From positions 1 through 11,918 of the forward strand of contig NZ_FNSQ01000008.1 in the NCBI RefSeq assembly GCF_900105205.1: a stretch of 11,918 nt of DNA, read 5' to 3'. A program made the position numbers and the translations under genes. The notes below the pieces were generated by a model. The model had not been told where the DNA came from. It saw nothing but the letters and a program-made list of their open reading frames with translations, and searched no databases. Positions 1 to 8,795 of this stretch are shown one piece after another. This DNA comes from Microbacterium hydrocarbonoxydans (lineage in GTDB: Bacteria > Actinomycetota > Actinomycetes > Actinomycetales > Microbacteriaceae). Positions within the stretch are counted from its first letter, which is position 1; each line of letters starts with the position of its first letter.

Positions 1-1432
1 CAGGCCGCCGTCGGTGCGCACCGCGCGATCGGCGATGACCGCCTGCTGCGGGTCGCCGAGCGGTTCGTCGAACACGCCATCGCTCGGCTCGGCGCCGACG
101 ACGCGGTCGAGTACTGCGGGCATCCGCTCATCGAGGCCGCGCTCGTCGAGCTGCACCGCACGACCGGAGCCGACGCGCCTCTCGCGCTCGCCGACGCGTT
201 CGTGCGCCGACGCGGCGCGGGATTCCTCGGCGGAGTGATCTTCGGCGCGGAGTACTACCAGGACGAGCAGCCCGCCCTGGAGGCCACGAAGATGCGCGGC
301 CATGCGGTGCGCGCCTCTACCTGAACCAGGGCATCACCGACCTGTACCTCGAGACCGGCGACCCCACGATGCTCGATGCGATGCGCACCCAGTGGGACGA
401 CCTGATCTCGCGCCGCATGTACCTCACCGGGGGCACCGGCGCCCGCCACGAGGACGAGGCGTTCGGCGAGGCGTTCGAAGCTGCCGCCCGACCGCGCCGT
501 TACGCCGAGACCTGCGCGGGAGTCGCCCTCTTCGGCTGGGCCTGGCGCATGTACCTCGCGACCGGCGACGCCGCATGCATGGATGTCGCCGAGACCGCCC
601 TCTACAACGTCGTCGCCGCAGGCATCTCGACCCGCGGAGACTCGTTCACCTACGTCAATCCGCTGCAGGTGCGCGACGAACGACCCTACGGCGGAGCGGA
701 ACCCGCCGGGCGACGACGCTGGTTCAGCTGCGCGTGCTGCCCGCCGAACCTCATGCGCACGTTCGCAGCCCTCGAGCACCACGTCGCGGCGGAGCGCCCG
801 GACGGCCTCGACCTCGTTCTCTACGCTTCGGCAACCGTGCAGGCGCACGGCGCATCGGTCACGATCGACACCGCATACCCGGCTGAGGCAGCATCCGCAT
901 CGTCGTGAGTGGAGACGCCGCCGCGGGGCGTCGACGACTGGCCCTTCGCGTGCCGGAATGGGTGTCAGGCCGCACGGTCACGCTGCTCGCGACGGCGAGA
1001 CGTGGATGCGGTCGTCGACGACGGTGGATCCTGATCGACGACGCGCTCGTCGACGGCGCCGAGATCGAGCTGCGGCTGCCGGTGGAAGTCGACGTCATCC
1101 ACCGCATCCGCTCATCGACGCCGTGCGGGAACCGTCGCCGTCCGACGCGGACCGGTCGTCTACTGCGCGGTCGGTGACGCGATGATCTGATGGTCGACGC
1201 GGACGCTCTGGCCGCCAGGCCTGTCGCGCGGACGGGAGGCGCTGCGGGTGGCCTTCTCGGACCGCGGATCACCGTCGCGGCGCACCGGGTGCGAACCGGC
1301 GGTGCGCAGGCGCTGTATGCACGCGGGGTCGACCGCGCAACATCCGACGAGATCGTGGTCGAGCTGCGGCCGTTCGCGGAGTTCGACGGCGGCACGGCAA
1401 TGCGGGTGTGGATGCCGACGTCGGGGCGCTGA
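1..1432 (+). CDS. GH127 family glycoside hydrolase (putative beta-L-arabinofuranosidase), N-terminally truncated, left-arm copy
   Basis: This is the C-terminal two thirds of a hydrolase of about 650 residues; about 475 codons are present and the start lies beyond the window edge. Reading begins in frame 1. The active-site set of the family is visible: a Glu in EDEAFG (codon 456-458, the position of the acid/base Glu322 in Bifidobacterium HypBA1), then ETC (507-515, Glu338/Cys340) and CACCPPN (729-749, with the adjacent Cys417/Cys418 pair). In the founding enzyme Glu338 and three cysteines bind zinc and Cys417 is the nucleophile. The C-terminal beta-domain follows, with LALRVPEW and RGPVVYC-type motifs. 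No signal peptide can be judged. The frame breaks near 315, 480-500, 887, 990-1030, 1102, 1136 and 1181, mostly by loss of one C or G where the right arm keeps it, so these are probably read errors. Substrate is inferred from family. Confidence 0.85.
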
Positions 1433-1435
1433 GCA

Positions 1436-1458
1436 GCCCGGCCGGGGCGTGGCCGGGC
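1436..1458 (+). terminator. GC hairpin just after the GH127 stop, left-arm copy
   Basis: GCCCGGCC (1436-1443) pairs with GGCCGGGC (1451-1458) across a seven-base loop, beginning three bases after the hydrolase stop codon. No U-run follows, as is common in high-GC actinomycetes. It is probably the transcript end of the hydrolase gene; this is inferred from position and stem only. Confidence 0.5.
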
Positions 1459-1470
1459 CGAGCGCGGGCG

Positions 1471-1556
1471 GGGTCAAAGACGCACCCGAAACCGGGCACG
1501 GGCGGGTGCGGGTCACAAACGCACCCGAAACGGGCGCCAGCGATGCGAAAGTGACC
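1471..1556 (+). repeat. Short intergenic direct repeats with one inverted partial copy, left arm
   Basis: Two near-identical units of 26-27 bases, 1471-1497 and 1510-1535, share GGGTCA, a three-base variable core, then ACGCACCCGAAAC and GGGC. A third, partial copy in inverted orientation lies at 1544-1556 (TGCGAAAGTGACC). With the second unit it makes an imperfect dyad whose outer ends are GGTCAC and GTGACC. No reading frame explains it. It could be a dispersed intergenic element or an operator-like site; function unknown. Confidence 0.6.
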
Positions 1557-1598
1557 ACCACCGTGGCACAAGCGGTGCAGGGCAGGAACGCAGGGATG

Positions 1599-1633
1599 CG
1601 GAGCGGGGCCGACCTGAGATCGGCCCCGCTCCG
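1599..1633 (-). terminator. Rho-independent-like terminator of the operon, left-arm copy
   Basis: A perfect 14-bp stem, CGGAGCGGGGCCGA (1599-1612) with its complement at 1620-1633, encloses a seven-base loop and lies five bases past the aldehyde dehydrogenase stop (1638-1640). The right arm has the same stem with five instead of four G and C in its central runs, so the stem is probably 15 bp. Being symmetrical, it may stop transcription from both convergent genes. Confidence 0.75.
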
Positions 1634-1637
1634 TGCA

Positions 1638-3106
1638 TCAGGGCTGGATGAGGATGCCATCGACCCGGCGCGCGATGCCGAGAGGGTTCGCCTCTTTGAG
1701 GGCATCCGGCAGCAGGCTCTCGGGAACGTTCTGGTAGCAACGGCCGCAGGAACCGGGTGATCGCCGCCATTCCACCGAGGTCGAGCCGACGGCTGTCGTC
1801 GCGGGTACGGCCGCCGTGCTGCTGCGCCCAGGTCACCGACACTCCGGTGGGCCACTGGTTCCAGAGCACGCGTCCGCCCGCTCCGACAGCTTGGGAAGAA
1901 GGTCGACGGCGATCTCGTCGTCGTCTTCGCCGATGATCGTGGCGGTCAGCTGCCCCTCGAGGCTGTCGGCGATGTCGAGCAGCTCGTTCTCGTCGTCGTA
2001 GGTCACCACCAGCGCCGCAGGACCGAACATCTCGCTCATGAGCGTGTGCATCTCGTCGCGCAGAGTCGCGATCGACGTCTCGAGCAGCACGGGAGACGGA
2101 GCACCGGCATCCGCATCCGCATCCGCCTCCGACCTCGCACCGGCGGAGAGCGTGCGCACGCCCGCGACTCCCCGGGTCGAGGCGAGCGAGTCGCGGAAGC
2201 CGCTCTCGATCCCACCGTTCAGCAGTGCGGATGCGGCCGGGAGCCGCTGGCCCTCGAGCTCCGCGACGATCGACGATCCCGCGGGCACGAACAGCACTCC
2301 TGGCTTGGTGCAGAGCTGTCCGGCGCTGCCGGTGACGGAGGCGACGAAGTCGCGGGCGATGCCGGCGGCATCCCTCTCGGCGGCCCGCCGCGTCACGAAC
2401 GCGGGGTTCGTGCTGCCGAGCTCTCCGTAGAAGGGAATCGGCTCGGGCGGCTCGACGCGATGTCGAACAGGGCGCGTCCGCCTCGCACCGATCCGGTGAA
2501 CGCCGCGGCCTTGATGCCGGATGCTCGCAGCGCGCGCACTCCCGCCTCGGTGCCGTGGATCGTCTGGAAGAGGCCTTCGGCGCCCGGCCGAGGCGAGGGC
2601 ATCGATCACGACGGCAGCCGTCGCGTCGGACAGCTCGGGGTGTCCGTGATGCGCCTTGAGCACCACGGCGTTGCCCGCGGCGAGCGCACTCGCGTGTCTC
2701 CCCTGCGACGGAGAACGCGAAGGGAAGTTGCTCGCGGCGAAGACGAGCGTCGCGCCGATGGGCTCGAGCTGACGGCGCAGATCGGGGCGTGGGCGCCCAT
2801 CGGCCACTCGGCGTCGGCGTGGTCGATGCGGGCGTCGAGCCAGAGGCCCTCGGGCAGCATCTCGGCGAACATGCGCAGCTGGAAGCTCGTGCGACGCAGC
2901 TCGCCCCGCAGTCGCGGCTCGGCCAGATGCGTCTCGCGCTGCGCGATCGGGATCAGCTCGTCGGCATGCTGGTCGAGGGCATCCGCCACCGCGACGAGCG
3001 CACGGCTGCGCTCGTCGATGCCGGCGCGCTTCCACTGCTCGGATGCGCGCACCGCGCGATCGATGATCTGGTCGACGCTGTCGTCTGACGTGTCGTGCAT
3101 GGTCAT
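1638..3106 (-). CDS. Aldehyde dehydrogenase, alpha-ketoglutarate semialdehyde type, left-arm copy with frameshifts
   Basis: This is the mirror copy of 8792-10271, where function and residues are described. It is about 10 bases shorter than a complete frame needs. Differences from the right arm are mostly single-base losses in C or G runs, for instance around 2700-2715 and near 1870-1880 (GCGGA for GCGGGA). The sequence around 2178 is better here: the run in CCCGGGGAGTC keeps the frame through TRGVAGVRTL, where the right arm drops one G. The tract at about 2583-2588 is off frame in both arms. Treat it as a noisy second reading of the same gene, not a paralogue or pseudogene. Confidence 0.88.
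2109..2126. repeat. Three-unit hexamer repeat inside the aldehyde dehydrogenase gene, left arm
   Basis: Three exact copies of ATCCGC (GCGGAT on the coding strand) encode the Ala-Asp repeat in SEADADADAGAP, a surface-loop-like stretch between conserved dehydrogenase blocks. Both arms have three copies, so the number is not a read error. It is a short slippage-prone tract of no known function. Confidence 0.7.
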
Positions 3107-4595
3107 GACTCCTCCTGGTTCGGGTGGTGCGGCACGAGCGCGGCGAGGTCGCCGAGCGACACGGGCACGCCCACCTGTCGATTGGTCAAGGATTCGAGGG
3201 CGGGGGCGTCGACGACGCCTCCGGTGCGGTGGCGACGAGCTTGGAGAGGGCGAATCCGCACACCCGCCCCTGGCAGAGCCCATGCCGGGGCGGGCGGTGA
3301 CCCGCACGTCTCTGGCGTCGTCGGCGCGGAGCCCGTCGACCGCGTCGGTCACCTCGGCCGCGGTCACCTCTTCGCAGCGGCAGATGTGGGTCTCGGGGTC
3401 AGCCACTCATTCCACGCGTCGGGAACGGGCTGGCTCGGTGCATGCCGATCGCGAAGCGCCGCCCCGACGCAGACGCCGGCGATGCCGTGCCATCCGTCGG
3501 GCGTCGGTCGAGACGCCGAGATCCTGTGCGACCGCGGATCCGCGAGCTCGCCCTCGGCGCACGATGCGATGGCTCCGCCGATGCCGGTGACCTCCCCGCG
3601 GCGAAGACGAGCGGATCGGATGCGCGCAGGTCGTCGTCGACGTCGATCACGAGCGATCCGTCGACATCGATGCGGGTGCGCAGGCCCAGTCCGACGGCCA
3701 GCTCGAGCTGCGGGGTGAAGCCCCAGCCGAAGGCGACGAGGTCGGCGGCCACGGTGCGCGTCGAGCCGGGACGCACGCGCCCCTTGCCGTCGACGCGGGC
3801 CAGCTCGACCTCGGACGCCCGCCCGGTGCCGCGCACCGCCGTGACGACAGTCCGCGTGCGCAGGGGCACTCGGTGACGCAGGAAGGTGGTGGCGTACTGC
3901 ACGCCCTCCCACAGCTTGCCCGGCTCCTGCAGCGCACGCAGCGGAGTGGCCGCCCAGCGCGACAGCGCATTGGCGTCGACGACCTCGACCACCTCGACCC
4001 CGGCCTCGGCGAGTCCCGCGGCGACCGACAGCAGGAAGGGCCCGGTGCCCGCCACCACGGCGCGACGCCCGGCTCGCACCTGGTTGGCCTTGAGCATCGC
4101 CTGCACGCCGCCGGCGGCCATGACCCCGGGCAGCGTCCATCCGGGCACGGGCAGCTGTCGGTCGTAGGCGCCGGTCGCGATCACGAGCCGTCGCGCCCAC
4201 GTGGTGCGCTCGGCGAGGGGCAGAGCGTCGGCGCCGCTCACTGCGCTGGTGCGCAGCGCCACCCTGTCGTCGAAGCCGTCGGTGCGCCACACCTGGCGTC
4301 CGGCGAGATGGCGGATGCGACCTGATGCCACGGATGCCGCGAGCCGGTCGCGCAGGTCGGTGTAGTGGTTCCAGTGGTGGTGGCCGGTGCTCTCGGGCGC
4401 GACGAAGGCGTCACGATGACGCTCGTCGGGGTGACGCCAGTACTGTCCGCCGGTCTGGCGCCCCGCGTCGATCAACACGACCTGCAGGCCGTGTTCGGCG
4501 GCGACGACCGCCGCGCTCAGCCCCGCGGGGCCGGCGCCGACGACCGCGACGTCGGCGAGAGGCTGATCGGATGCCGGGATGCTCTGCTCAGACAT
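3103..4595 (-). CDS. FAD/NAD-type dehydrogenase subunit with BFD-like Fe-S domain, left-arm copy with frameshifts
   Basis: This is the mirror of 7296-8795, which is intact and carries the full description. Here the frame is open from the ATG at 4593-4595 to about residue 333. It breaks at 3594-3597, where a run of five in the right arm is read as four, just inside the conserved AAGEVTG motif. Further single-base losses at about 3385-3395, 3430 and 3465 scatter the Fe-S domain over other frames. The mirror image has none of these shifts, so they are read as sequencing errors. Confidence 0.9.
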
Positions 4596-4971
4596 GAGGC
4601 TCCTGTGCGCTCGGGCCGGCGGACTGCGTCGACTCGGACGCCTCGGACTGCTCGGACGCCCCGGACGACAGCTCCGACAGCGACAGCGGCTCGTCGGGGT
4701 CGGAGCTCTGCACGACCTGCCCCGCGCACGCCTCGACCAGGCAGGCGCGCTGGCTGCGCACGCCGTCGACGGTCACGAGGCAGTCGAAGCACACTCCGAT
4801 GCCGCAGAAGAGTCCGCGTGGGGCGTGGTCGCGGCGGGTCGTGCGCCACGAGACGATGCCGGCCCCGGCGAGGGCACCGCCGATCGTCTGCCCCGGAGTG
4901 AACGGCACCGGTGTGCCGTCGAACTCGATGCCGGTGGCGGGTTCGATGTCGTCTGTGCGCGTGCGGGTCAT
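4588..4971 (-). CDS. [2Fe-2S] ferredoxin-like dehydrogenase subunit, left-arm copy
   Basis: This is the mirror of 6920-7303. The 127-residue product reads without a break and is identical to the right-arm product, the only gene in the window intact in both arms. It overlaps its neighbours in the same way: ATGA with the upstream subunit (4968-4971) and eight bases with the downstream one (4588-4595). See the right-arm entry for motifs and role. Confidence 0.93.
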   Translation of the reverse strand: MTRTRTDDIEPATGIEFDGTPVPFTPGQTIGGALAGAGIVSWRTTRRDHAPRGLFCGIGVCFDCLVTVDGVRSQRACLVEACAGQVVQSSDPDEPLSLSELSSGASEQSEASESTQSAGPSAQEPHV

Positions 4972-5953
4972 GCGGCGACGAGTCCTTCGAGTCGTTCGGG
5001 CGGAAGGGAGTCAGGTCGAGGTCGGTCGGCTGCGATCGCAGGGCCTGCGAGAGCAGCTTGCCGGTGCCGACCGAGAGGCCGACGCCCGCGCCCTCGTGCC
5101 CGGCGGCGTGCCAGAGCCCTGGCAGTCGAGCATCCTCTCCGATCGCCGGAAGGTGATCGGGGCAGTACGGGCGGAACCCCGAGTACGCGCGCTGCACCCC
5201 CACGTCGCGCAGGGCCGGGAACAGCCCCAGCCCGCTCGCGGCGATGCGCGCGACCGCCTCGGCCGAGAACGATCGGTCGAAGCCGACGCGCTCGCGGCTG
5301 GCGCCGAGCAGGATCGTGCCGCTCGGGGTCCCCTCGACGACCGGTGAGACCTGCAGACCGGCATCCGAGCTCGCGACATCTCCGACGTACTCGGCGGCGT
5401 AGACCTTGTGGTGCACCGTGATCGGCACCGGCTCGGTGACCAGCACGAAACCGCGTCGAGGCAGGACGGGCAGGTGCACTCCGGCGAGCGCCGCGACCTC
5501 GCCGCTCCAGGGACCCGCGCAGTTGACCACGGCACCGGCCGAGATGCGGCCGAGAGACGTGTCGACTCCGACCGCGCGGCCGTGGTCGGTGAGGATGCTG
5601 TGGACCGAGGTTCTGGTGTGCAGCTCGGCGCCATGCGCGATCGCGAGCTTCAGCAGGTGATGGGTGGCCAGCAGCGGCTGCACCTGCGCGTCGTCGGGGT
5701 AGAACGCGCCGCCGACGAGTGCGGGGTTGATGTACGGCTCGACCTCGCGCAGCCCGGCGTTGCCGTCGATCATCTCGGCACGGATGCCCAGCTCGCGCTG
5801 GTGCTCGACGAGTGCGGCCAGCCCCGCCATGCTGCCTGCGCTGCGAAGCACATCCTGCGTATCCGGCGACGAAACGAGACGCCCTTGGATTCGCCCACGA
5901 CTCGACGTGCTGTCGCCTCTGATTTTTTTTTTCGCATCCTCCCCGCCAGCACG
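4968..5953 (-). CDS. FAD-dependent amine oxidase-type (DAO fold) dehydrogenase subunit, 5' truncated at the fold, left-arm copy
   Basis: This is the mirror of 5954-6923. It reads cleanly from about 5840 down to 5000 and keeps the frame at 5264-5265, where the right arm has an extra G. It then shifts at 4998-5000 because one of four C is missing, so the true C-terminus (PERLEGLVAA) is out of frame. Upstream of about 5845 the sequence is badly disturbed. Extra bases such as gatacgcaggatgtgcttcg (5848-5867, complement) and a T-run at 5923-5932 have no counterpart in the other arm. No start codon or N-terminal GxGxxG is present because the fold removes them. Confidence 0.85.
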
Positions 5954-6042
5954 CGCTGTGTGGCGGGAAGGATCTCGCCGAGGCAACAGCGCATTCTGTG
6001 CGGAACGTGGAGTTCGAATTCCAAGGGCGGTCTCGTCGTCGC
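5840..6042. other. Error-dense fold of the palindrome
   Basis: The arms still align through this stretch but with many gaps. At the centre, 5936-5953 pairs imperfectly with 5954-5973 (cgctgtgtggcgggaaggat). Combining both arms gives a sensible continuation of the FAD subunit, approximately WREDLAEATAHLRNVEFE followed by SKGGLVVAG, so it is coding sequence read poorly. The ten-T run at 5923-5932 sits where the other arm reads about ctcgcc, and nothing else in the window resembles it. Bases here should not be trusted individually. No promoter, RNA gene or recombination site is supported. Confidence 0.8.
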
Positions 6043-6923
6043 CGGCAGCGCAGGCAGCATGGCGGGGCTGGCCGCACTCGTCGAGCACCAGCGCGAGCTG
6101 GGCATCCGTGCCGAGATGATCGACGGCAACGCCGGGCTGCGCGAGGTCGAGCCGTACATCAACCCCGCACTCGTCGGCGGCGCGTTCTACCCCGACGACG
6201 CGCAGGTGCAGCCGCTGCTGGCCACCCATCACCTGCTGAAGCTCGCGATCGCGCATGGCGCCGAGCTGCACACCAGAACCTCGGTCCACAGCATCCTCAC
6301 CGACCACGGCCGCGCGGTCGGAGTCGACACGTCTCTCGGCCGCATCTCGGCCGGTGCCGTGGTCAACTGCGCGGGTCCCTGGAGCGGCGAGGTCGCGGCG
6401 CTCGCCGGAGTGCACCTGCCCGTCCTGCCTCGACGCGGTTTCGTGCTGGTCACCGAGCCGGTGCCGATCACGGTGCACCACAAGGTCTACGCCGCCGAGT
6501 ACGTCGGAGATGTCGCGAGCTCGGATGCCGGTCTGCAGGTCTCACCGGTCGTCGAGGGGACCCCGAGCGGCACGATCCTGCTCGGCGCCAGCCGCGAGCG
6601 CGTCGGCTTCGACCGATCGTTCTCGGGCCGAGGCGGTCGCGCGCATCGCCGCGAGCGGGCTGGGGCTGTTCCCGGCCCTGCGCGACGTGGGGGTGCAGCG
6701 CGCGTACTCGGGGTTCCGCCCGTACTGCCCCGATCACCTTCCGGCGATCGGAGAGGATGCTCGACTGCCAGGGCTCTGGCACGCCGCCGGGCACGAGGGC
6801 GCGGGCGTCGGCCTCTCGGTCGGCACCGGCAAGCTGCTCTCGCAGGCCCTGCGATCGCAGCCGACCGACCTCGACCTGACTCCCTTCCGCCCCGAACGAC
6901 TCGAAGGACTCGTCGCCGCATGA
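5954..6923 (+). CDS. FAD-dependent amine oxidase-type (DAO fold) dehydrogenase subunit, probable D-hydroxyproline dehydrogenase beta-like, 5' truncated
   Basis: About 323 codons of a protein usually near 370-420 residues; the N-terminal FAD-binding Rossmann motif lies beyond the fold. Visible family blocks, in order, are KGGLVVAG, EPYINPALVGGAFYPDDAQV, VVNCAGPWSGEVAALAGV, PRRGFVLVTEPVP, FRPYCPDHLPAIG and the C-terminal FAD-contacting GHEGAGVGLSVGTGKLL. The fold matches HcnC and the beta subunits of opine and D-hydroxyproline dehydrogenases, which oxidise the C-N bond of a secondary amine or imino acid and pass electrons to partner subunits. One extra G at 6625-6627 shifts the frame after DRSFS; the left arm lacks it, so it is a likely error. 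The stop overlaps the next ATG (ATGA, 6920-6923), implying coupled translation. The hydroxyproline substrate is inferred from the downstream semialdehyde dehydrogenase; opines or proline are alternatives. Confidence 0.87.
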
Positions 6924-7303
6924 CCCGCACGCGCACAGACGACATCGAACCCGCCACCGGCATCGAGTTCGACGGCACACCGGTGCCGTTCACTCCGGGG
7001 CAGACGATCGGCGGTGCCCTCGCCGGGGCCGGCATCGTCTCGTGGCGCACGACCCGCCGCGACCACGCCCCACGCGGACTCTTCTGCGGCATCGGAGTGT
7101 GCTTCGACTGCCTCGTGACCGTCGACGGCGTGCGCAGCCAGCGCGCCTGCCTGGTCGAGGCGTGCGCGGGGCAGGTCGTGCAGAGCTCCGACCCCGACGA
7201 GCCGCTGTCGCTGTCGGAGCTGTCGTCCGGGGCGTCCGAGCAGTCCGAGGCGTCCGAGTCGACGCAGTCCGCCGGCCCGAGCGCACAGGAGCCTCATGTC
7301 TGA
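6920..7303 (+). CDS. [2Fe-2S] ferredoxin-like subunit of the amine dehydrogenase (HcnA/gamma-type)
   Basis: A 127-residue protein. Residues 13-87 form a ferredoxin fold with cluster ligands Cys56, Cys61, Cys64 and Cys77, the spacing (C-x4-C-x2-C-x12-C) seen in the small subunit of HCN synthase and of opine and D-hydroxyproline dehydrogenases. It probably relays electrons between the two flavin subunits. It starts in the ATGA overlap with the upstream gene, with a weak GAAGGA (6903-6908) upstream, and its last eight bases overlap the next gene. The tail from about residue 88 is low-complexity, rich in Ser, Glu and Gln (LSSGASEQSEASES), longer than the family core needs, and probably disordered. 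There is no signal peptide, so it should be cytoplasmic. Reading is identical in both arms, so the frame and tail are secure. Confidence 0.93.
   Translation: MTRTRTDDIEPATGIEFDGTPVPFTPGQTIGGALAGAGIVSWRTTRRDHAPRGLFCGIGVCFDCLVTVDGVRSQRACLVEACAGQVVQSSDPDEPLSLSELSSGASEQSEASESTQSAGPSAQEPHV
7287..7291 (+). promoter_or_regulatory. Ribosome binding site for the FAD/NAD-type subunit
   Basis: AGGAG ends four bases before the ATG at 7296 and lies inside the end of the ferredoxin gene. It supports this start over later in-frame ATG or GTG codons. The left-arm equivalent is about 4600-4604. Confidence 0.65.
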
Positions 7304-8795
7304 GCAGAGCATCCCGGCATCCGATCAGCCTCTCGCCGACGTCGCGGTCGTCGGCGCCGGCCCCGCGGGGCTGAGCGCGGCGGTCGTCGCCGCCGAACAC
7401 GGCCTGCAGGTCGTGTTGATCGACGCGGGGCGCCAGACCGGCGGACAGTACTGGCGTCACCCCGACGAGCGTCATCGTGACGCCTTCGTCGCGCCCGAGA
7501 GCACCGGCCACCACCACTGGAACCACTACACCGACCTGCGCGACCGGCTCGCGGCATCCGTGGCATCAGGTCGCATCCGCCATCTCGCCGGACGCCAGGT
7601 GTGGCGCACCGACGGCTTCGACGACAGGGTGGCGCTGCGCACCAGCGCAGTGAGCGGCGCCGACGCTCTGCCCCTCGCCGAGCGCACCACGTGGGCGCGA
7701 CGGCTCGTGATCGCGACCGGCGCCTACGACCGACAGCTGCCCGTGCCCGGATGGACGCTGCCCGGGGTCATGGCCGCCGGCGGCGTGCAGGCGATGCTCA
7801 AGGCCAACCAGGTGCGAGCCGGGCGTCGCGCCGTGGTGGCGGGCACCGGGCCCTTCCTGCTGTCGGTCGCCGCGGGACTCGCCGAGGCCGGGGTCGAGGT
7901 GGTCGAGGTCGTCGACGCCAATGCGCTGTCGCGCTGGGCGGCCACTCCGCTGCGTGCGCTGCAGGAGCCGGGCAAGCTGTGGGAGGGCGTGCAGTACGCC
8001 ACCACCTTCCTGCGTCACCGAGTGCCCCTGCGCACGCGGACTGTCGTCACGGCGGTGCGCGGCACCGGGCGGGCGTCCGAGGTCGAGCTGGCCCGCGTCG
8101 ACGGCAAGGGGCGCGTGCGTCCCGGCTCGACGCGCACCGTGGCCGCCGACCTCGTCGCCTTCGGCTGGGGCTTCACCCCGCAGCTCGAGCTGGCCGTCGG
8201 ACTGGGCCTGCGCACCCGCATCGATGTCGACGGATCGCTCGTGATCGACGTCGACGACGACCTGCGCGCATCCGATCCGCTCGTCTTCGCCGCGGGGGAG
8301 GTCACCGGCATCGGCGGAGCCATCGCATCGTGCGCCGAGGGCGAGCTCGCGGGATCCGCGGTCGCACAGGATCTCGGCGTCTCGACCGACGCCCGACGGA
8401 TGGCACGGCATCGCCGGCGTCTGCGTCGGGGGCGGCGCTTCGCGATCGGCATGCACCGAGCCAGCCCCGTTCCCGACGCGTGGAATGAGTGGCTGACCCC
8501 CGAGACCCACATCTGCCGCTGCGAAGAGGTGACCGCGGCCGAGGTGACCGACGCGGTCGACGGGCTCCGCGCCGACGACGCCAGAGACGTGCGGGTCACC
8601 GCCCGCCCCGGCATGGGGCTCTGCCAGGGGCGGGTGTGCGGATTCGCCCTCTCCAAGCTCGTCGCCACCGGCACCGGAGGCGTCGTCGACGCCCCCGCCC
8701 TCGAATCCTTGACCAATCGACAGGTGGGCGTGCCCGTGTCGCTCGGCGACCTCGCCGCGCTCGTGCCGCACCACCCGAACCAGGAGGAGTCATGA
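7296..8795 (+). CDS. FAD/NAD-binding dehydrogenase subunit with C-terminal BFD-like [2Fe-2S] domain (HcnB/alpha-type)
   Basis: An intact 499-residue protein. GAGPAG (20-25) begins the FAD Rossmann fold, followed by LIDAGRQTGGQYW. ATGAYDRQLPVPGWTLPGV (140-158) and AGTGPFLLS (182-190) mark the second nucleotide-binding part, and VFAAGEVTGIGGA (330-342) closes the flavin domain. After a basic linker, Cys407, Cys409, Cys443 and Cys448 give the C-x-C...C-x4-C pattern of BFD-like [2Fe-2S] domains. The order matches HcnB, opine oxidase A and D-hydroxyproline dehydrogenase alpha subunits, which pair with a DAO-fold flavin subunit and a small ferredoxin, exactly the two genes upstream. It probably takes electrons from the substrate flavin and passes them on; the final acceptor is unknown. 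It overlaps the genes on both sides, so the complex and the downstream dehydrogenase are likely translated together. No membrane segment is seen. Confidence 0.93.
   Translation: MSEQSIPASDQPLADVAVVGAGPAGLSAAVVAAEHGLQVVLIDAGRQTGGQYWRHPDERHRDAFVAPESTGHHHWNHYTDLRDRLAASVASGRIRHLAGRQVWRTDGFDDRVALRTSAVSGADALPLAERTTWARRLVIATGAYDRQLPVPGWTLPGVMAAGGVQAMLKANQVRAGRRAVVAGTGPFLLSVAAGLAEAGVEVVEVVDANALSRWAATPLRALQEPGKLWEGVQYATTFLRHRVPLRTRTVVTAVRGTGRASEVELARVDGKGRVRPGSTRTVAADLVAFGWGFTPQLELAVGLGLRTRIDVDGSLVIDVDDDLRASDPLVFAAGEVTGIGGAIASCAEGELAGSAVAQDLGVSTDARRMARHRRRLRRGRRFAIGMHRASPVPDAWNEWLTPETHICRCEEVTAAEVTDAVDGLRADDARDVRVTARPGMGLCQGRVCGFALSKLVATGTGGVVDAPALESLTNRQVGVPVSLGDLAALVPHHPNQEES
8782..8787 (+). promoter_or_regulatory. 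Ribosome binding site for the aldehyde dehydrogenase
   Basis: AGGAGG lies four bases before the ATG at 8792 and ten before a second in-frame ATG at 8798. The first overlaps the upstream stop (ATGA) and is listed as the start, but spacing alone would allow either; the proteins differ by two residues. Confidence 0.7.

Noticed and set aside
255..848. Long antisense open frames over the hydrolase and the operon in both arms
   Set aside because: They are Arg/Ala-rich shadow frames typical of GC-rich coding DNA, with no family motifs, and they vanish or shift with the same length errors.
1471..1556. CRISPR-like array
   Set aside because: There are only two full units, with a 12-base gap, no uniform spacers and no cas genes.
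5915..5960. Remnant of a sequencing hairpin adapter at the fold (CTCTGA, T-run, CATCCTCC look vaguely adapter-like)
   Set aside because: Apart from the T-run, the bases align to the other arm's coding sequence, and no convincing adapter sequence can be read.
5408..7303. A 631-codon plus-strand open frame, and a 654-codon minus-strand one at 4517-6481, crossing the fold
   Set aside because: Each begins as the antisense of one copy of the FAD subunit and continues as the sense of the other. They exist only because of the palindrome and the GC-rich codon pattern.
5954..8795. Hydrogen cyanide synthase (hcnABC)
   Set aside because: The subunits share the fold and gene types, but the order differs from hcnA-hcnB-hcnC and the operon continues into a semialdehyde dehydrogenase, which fits imino-acid catabolism better.
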